Positions 12,150 through 12,248 of a DNA stretch of 12,248 nucleotides are shown here, piece after piece. Within the stretch, counting starts at the first letter, position 1, and each line of letters opens with the position of its first letter. This DNA is from Duncaniella sp. (GTDB lineage: Bacteria > Bacteroidota > Bacteroidia > Bacteroidales > Muribaculaceae): NCBI GenBank assembly GCA_022511285.1, contig JAFLRW010000046.1, positions 1-12,248 of the forward strand, in the 5' to 3' direction. The translations under genes were made by a program, and so were the position numbers. Below the pieces are notes generated by a model. That model searched no databases. It was given only the letters and a program-made list of their open reading frames with translations, and was not told the DNA's origin.

Positions 12150-12248
12150 TCATTTCTGTTCAGGGTTGGAAACGATAGGGTATCTGCCTTTAAAGATCTT
12201 CATTAGACCGTTGGACAGTGCAAATTTAGCGGATTTTACTCGCTTGAT
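12150..12248 (-). CDS. Possible C-terminal end of a gene entering from the right edge
   Basis: A frame is open from the window edge to a TGA at 12152-12150 and would encode the last 32 residues of a protein, ending MKIFKGRYPIVSNPEQK. The codons look ordinary and the tail is basic, but 32 codons is too short to tell from chance. It stops eight bases before the tRNA, and a promoter-like box lies inside it, so the stretch may be the tRNA leader instead. I do not recognise the family. Confidence 0.3.
   Translation of the reverse strand: MKRVKSAKFALSNGLMKIFKGRYPIVSNPEQK
12221..12228 (-). promoter_or_regulatory. Possible -7 box for tRNA-Leu
   Basis: The minus strand reads TAAATTTG, an exact TAnnTTTG match, about 80 bases before the tRNA 5' end. 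The -33 element would lie at or just outside the window edge, so the promoter cannot be completed from this sequence. It competes with the possible coding tail described at 12150-12248. Confidence 0.4.

Noticed and set aside
1..12248. CRISPR arrays, insertion sequences, rRNA or large direct repeats
   Set aside because: No regularly spaced repeats, transposase-like frames, rRNA signatures or long duplications were seen.

Overview
The window looks like chromosomal DNA of a gut-type Bacteroidales bacterium, plausibly Muribaculaceae (the family is inferred). Three things point there. Most promoters that can be read match the Bacteroidetes sigma-factor pattern (a TTTG-like -33 element, 19-20 bases, then TAnnTTTG). 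Start codons lack clear Shine-Dalgarno sequences. The right side encodes a type IX secretion (T9SS) PorU-type C25 peptidase.

Layout, left to right. Positions 1-458 (minus, cut by the left edge) hold an unrecognised, AT-rich protein gene. A 331-base gap (459-789) follows, with a change in base composition, a small palindrome, a perfect 17-bp inverted repeat and a terminator. Next comes a minus-strand pair, a DJ-1/PfpI protein (1151-1702) followed by thioredoxin (790-1089), probably one transcript. Reading the other way from a shared, mirror-image promoter is an ApbE lipoprotein (1788-2774), the FAD:protein FMN transferase. Four bases after it, convergent, ends ribF (FMN/FAD synthesis, 2779-3717), which sits behind a HAD phosphatase (3724-4353) with a near-perfect promoter. 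A degenerate fumarylacetoacetate-hydrolase-like protein (4418-4960) is divergent from gltX (5069-6613), again over a shared promoter. argC (6610-7581) overlaps gltX by 4 bases. A strong hairpin separates argC from the convergent fmt (7632-8603). fmt overlaps by 4 bases the end of a porU-like gene (8600-11951), which is broken by a frameshift near 10300-10325. A tRNA-Leu(UAA) with a mismatched acceptor stem lies at 12058-12141, and the tail of another reading frame may enter from the right edge.

How the genes fit together: the middle is a flavin neighbourhood (a HAD phosphatase that might act on phosphorylated flavin intermediates, RibF making FMN and FAD, ApbE using FAD to flavinylate exported proteins). 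gltX, fmt and tRNA-Leu serve translation; argC serves arginine synthesis; DJ-1 and thioredoxin form a small thiol/redox unit; PorU would process T9SS cargo at the outer membrane if its frame is intact in the cell. I saw no insertion sequence, CRISPR array, rRNA or complete mobile element. The only sign of transferred DNA is the AT-rich left end. I did not find a clear new multi-gene defence or metabolic system; the most unusual points are the two mirror-image divergent promoters, the FAH-like protein without its metal-ligand motif, the tRNA acceptor mismatch lying inside an 8-bp tandem repeat, the porU frameshift, and the tandem hairpins with complementary loops after trxA.
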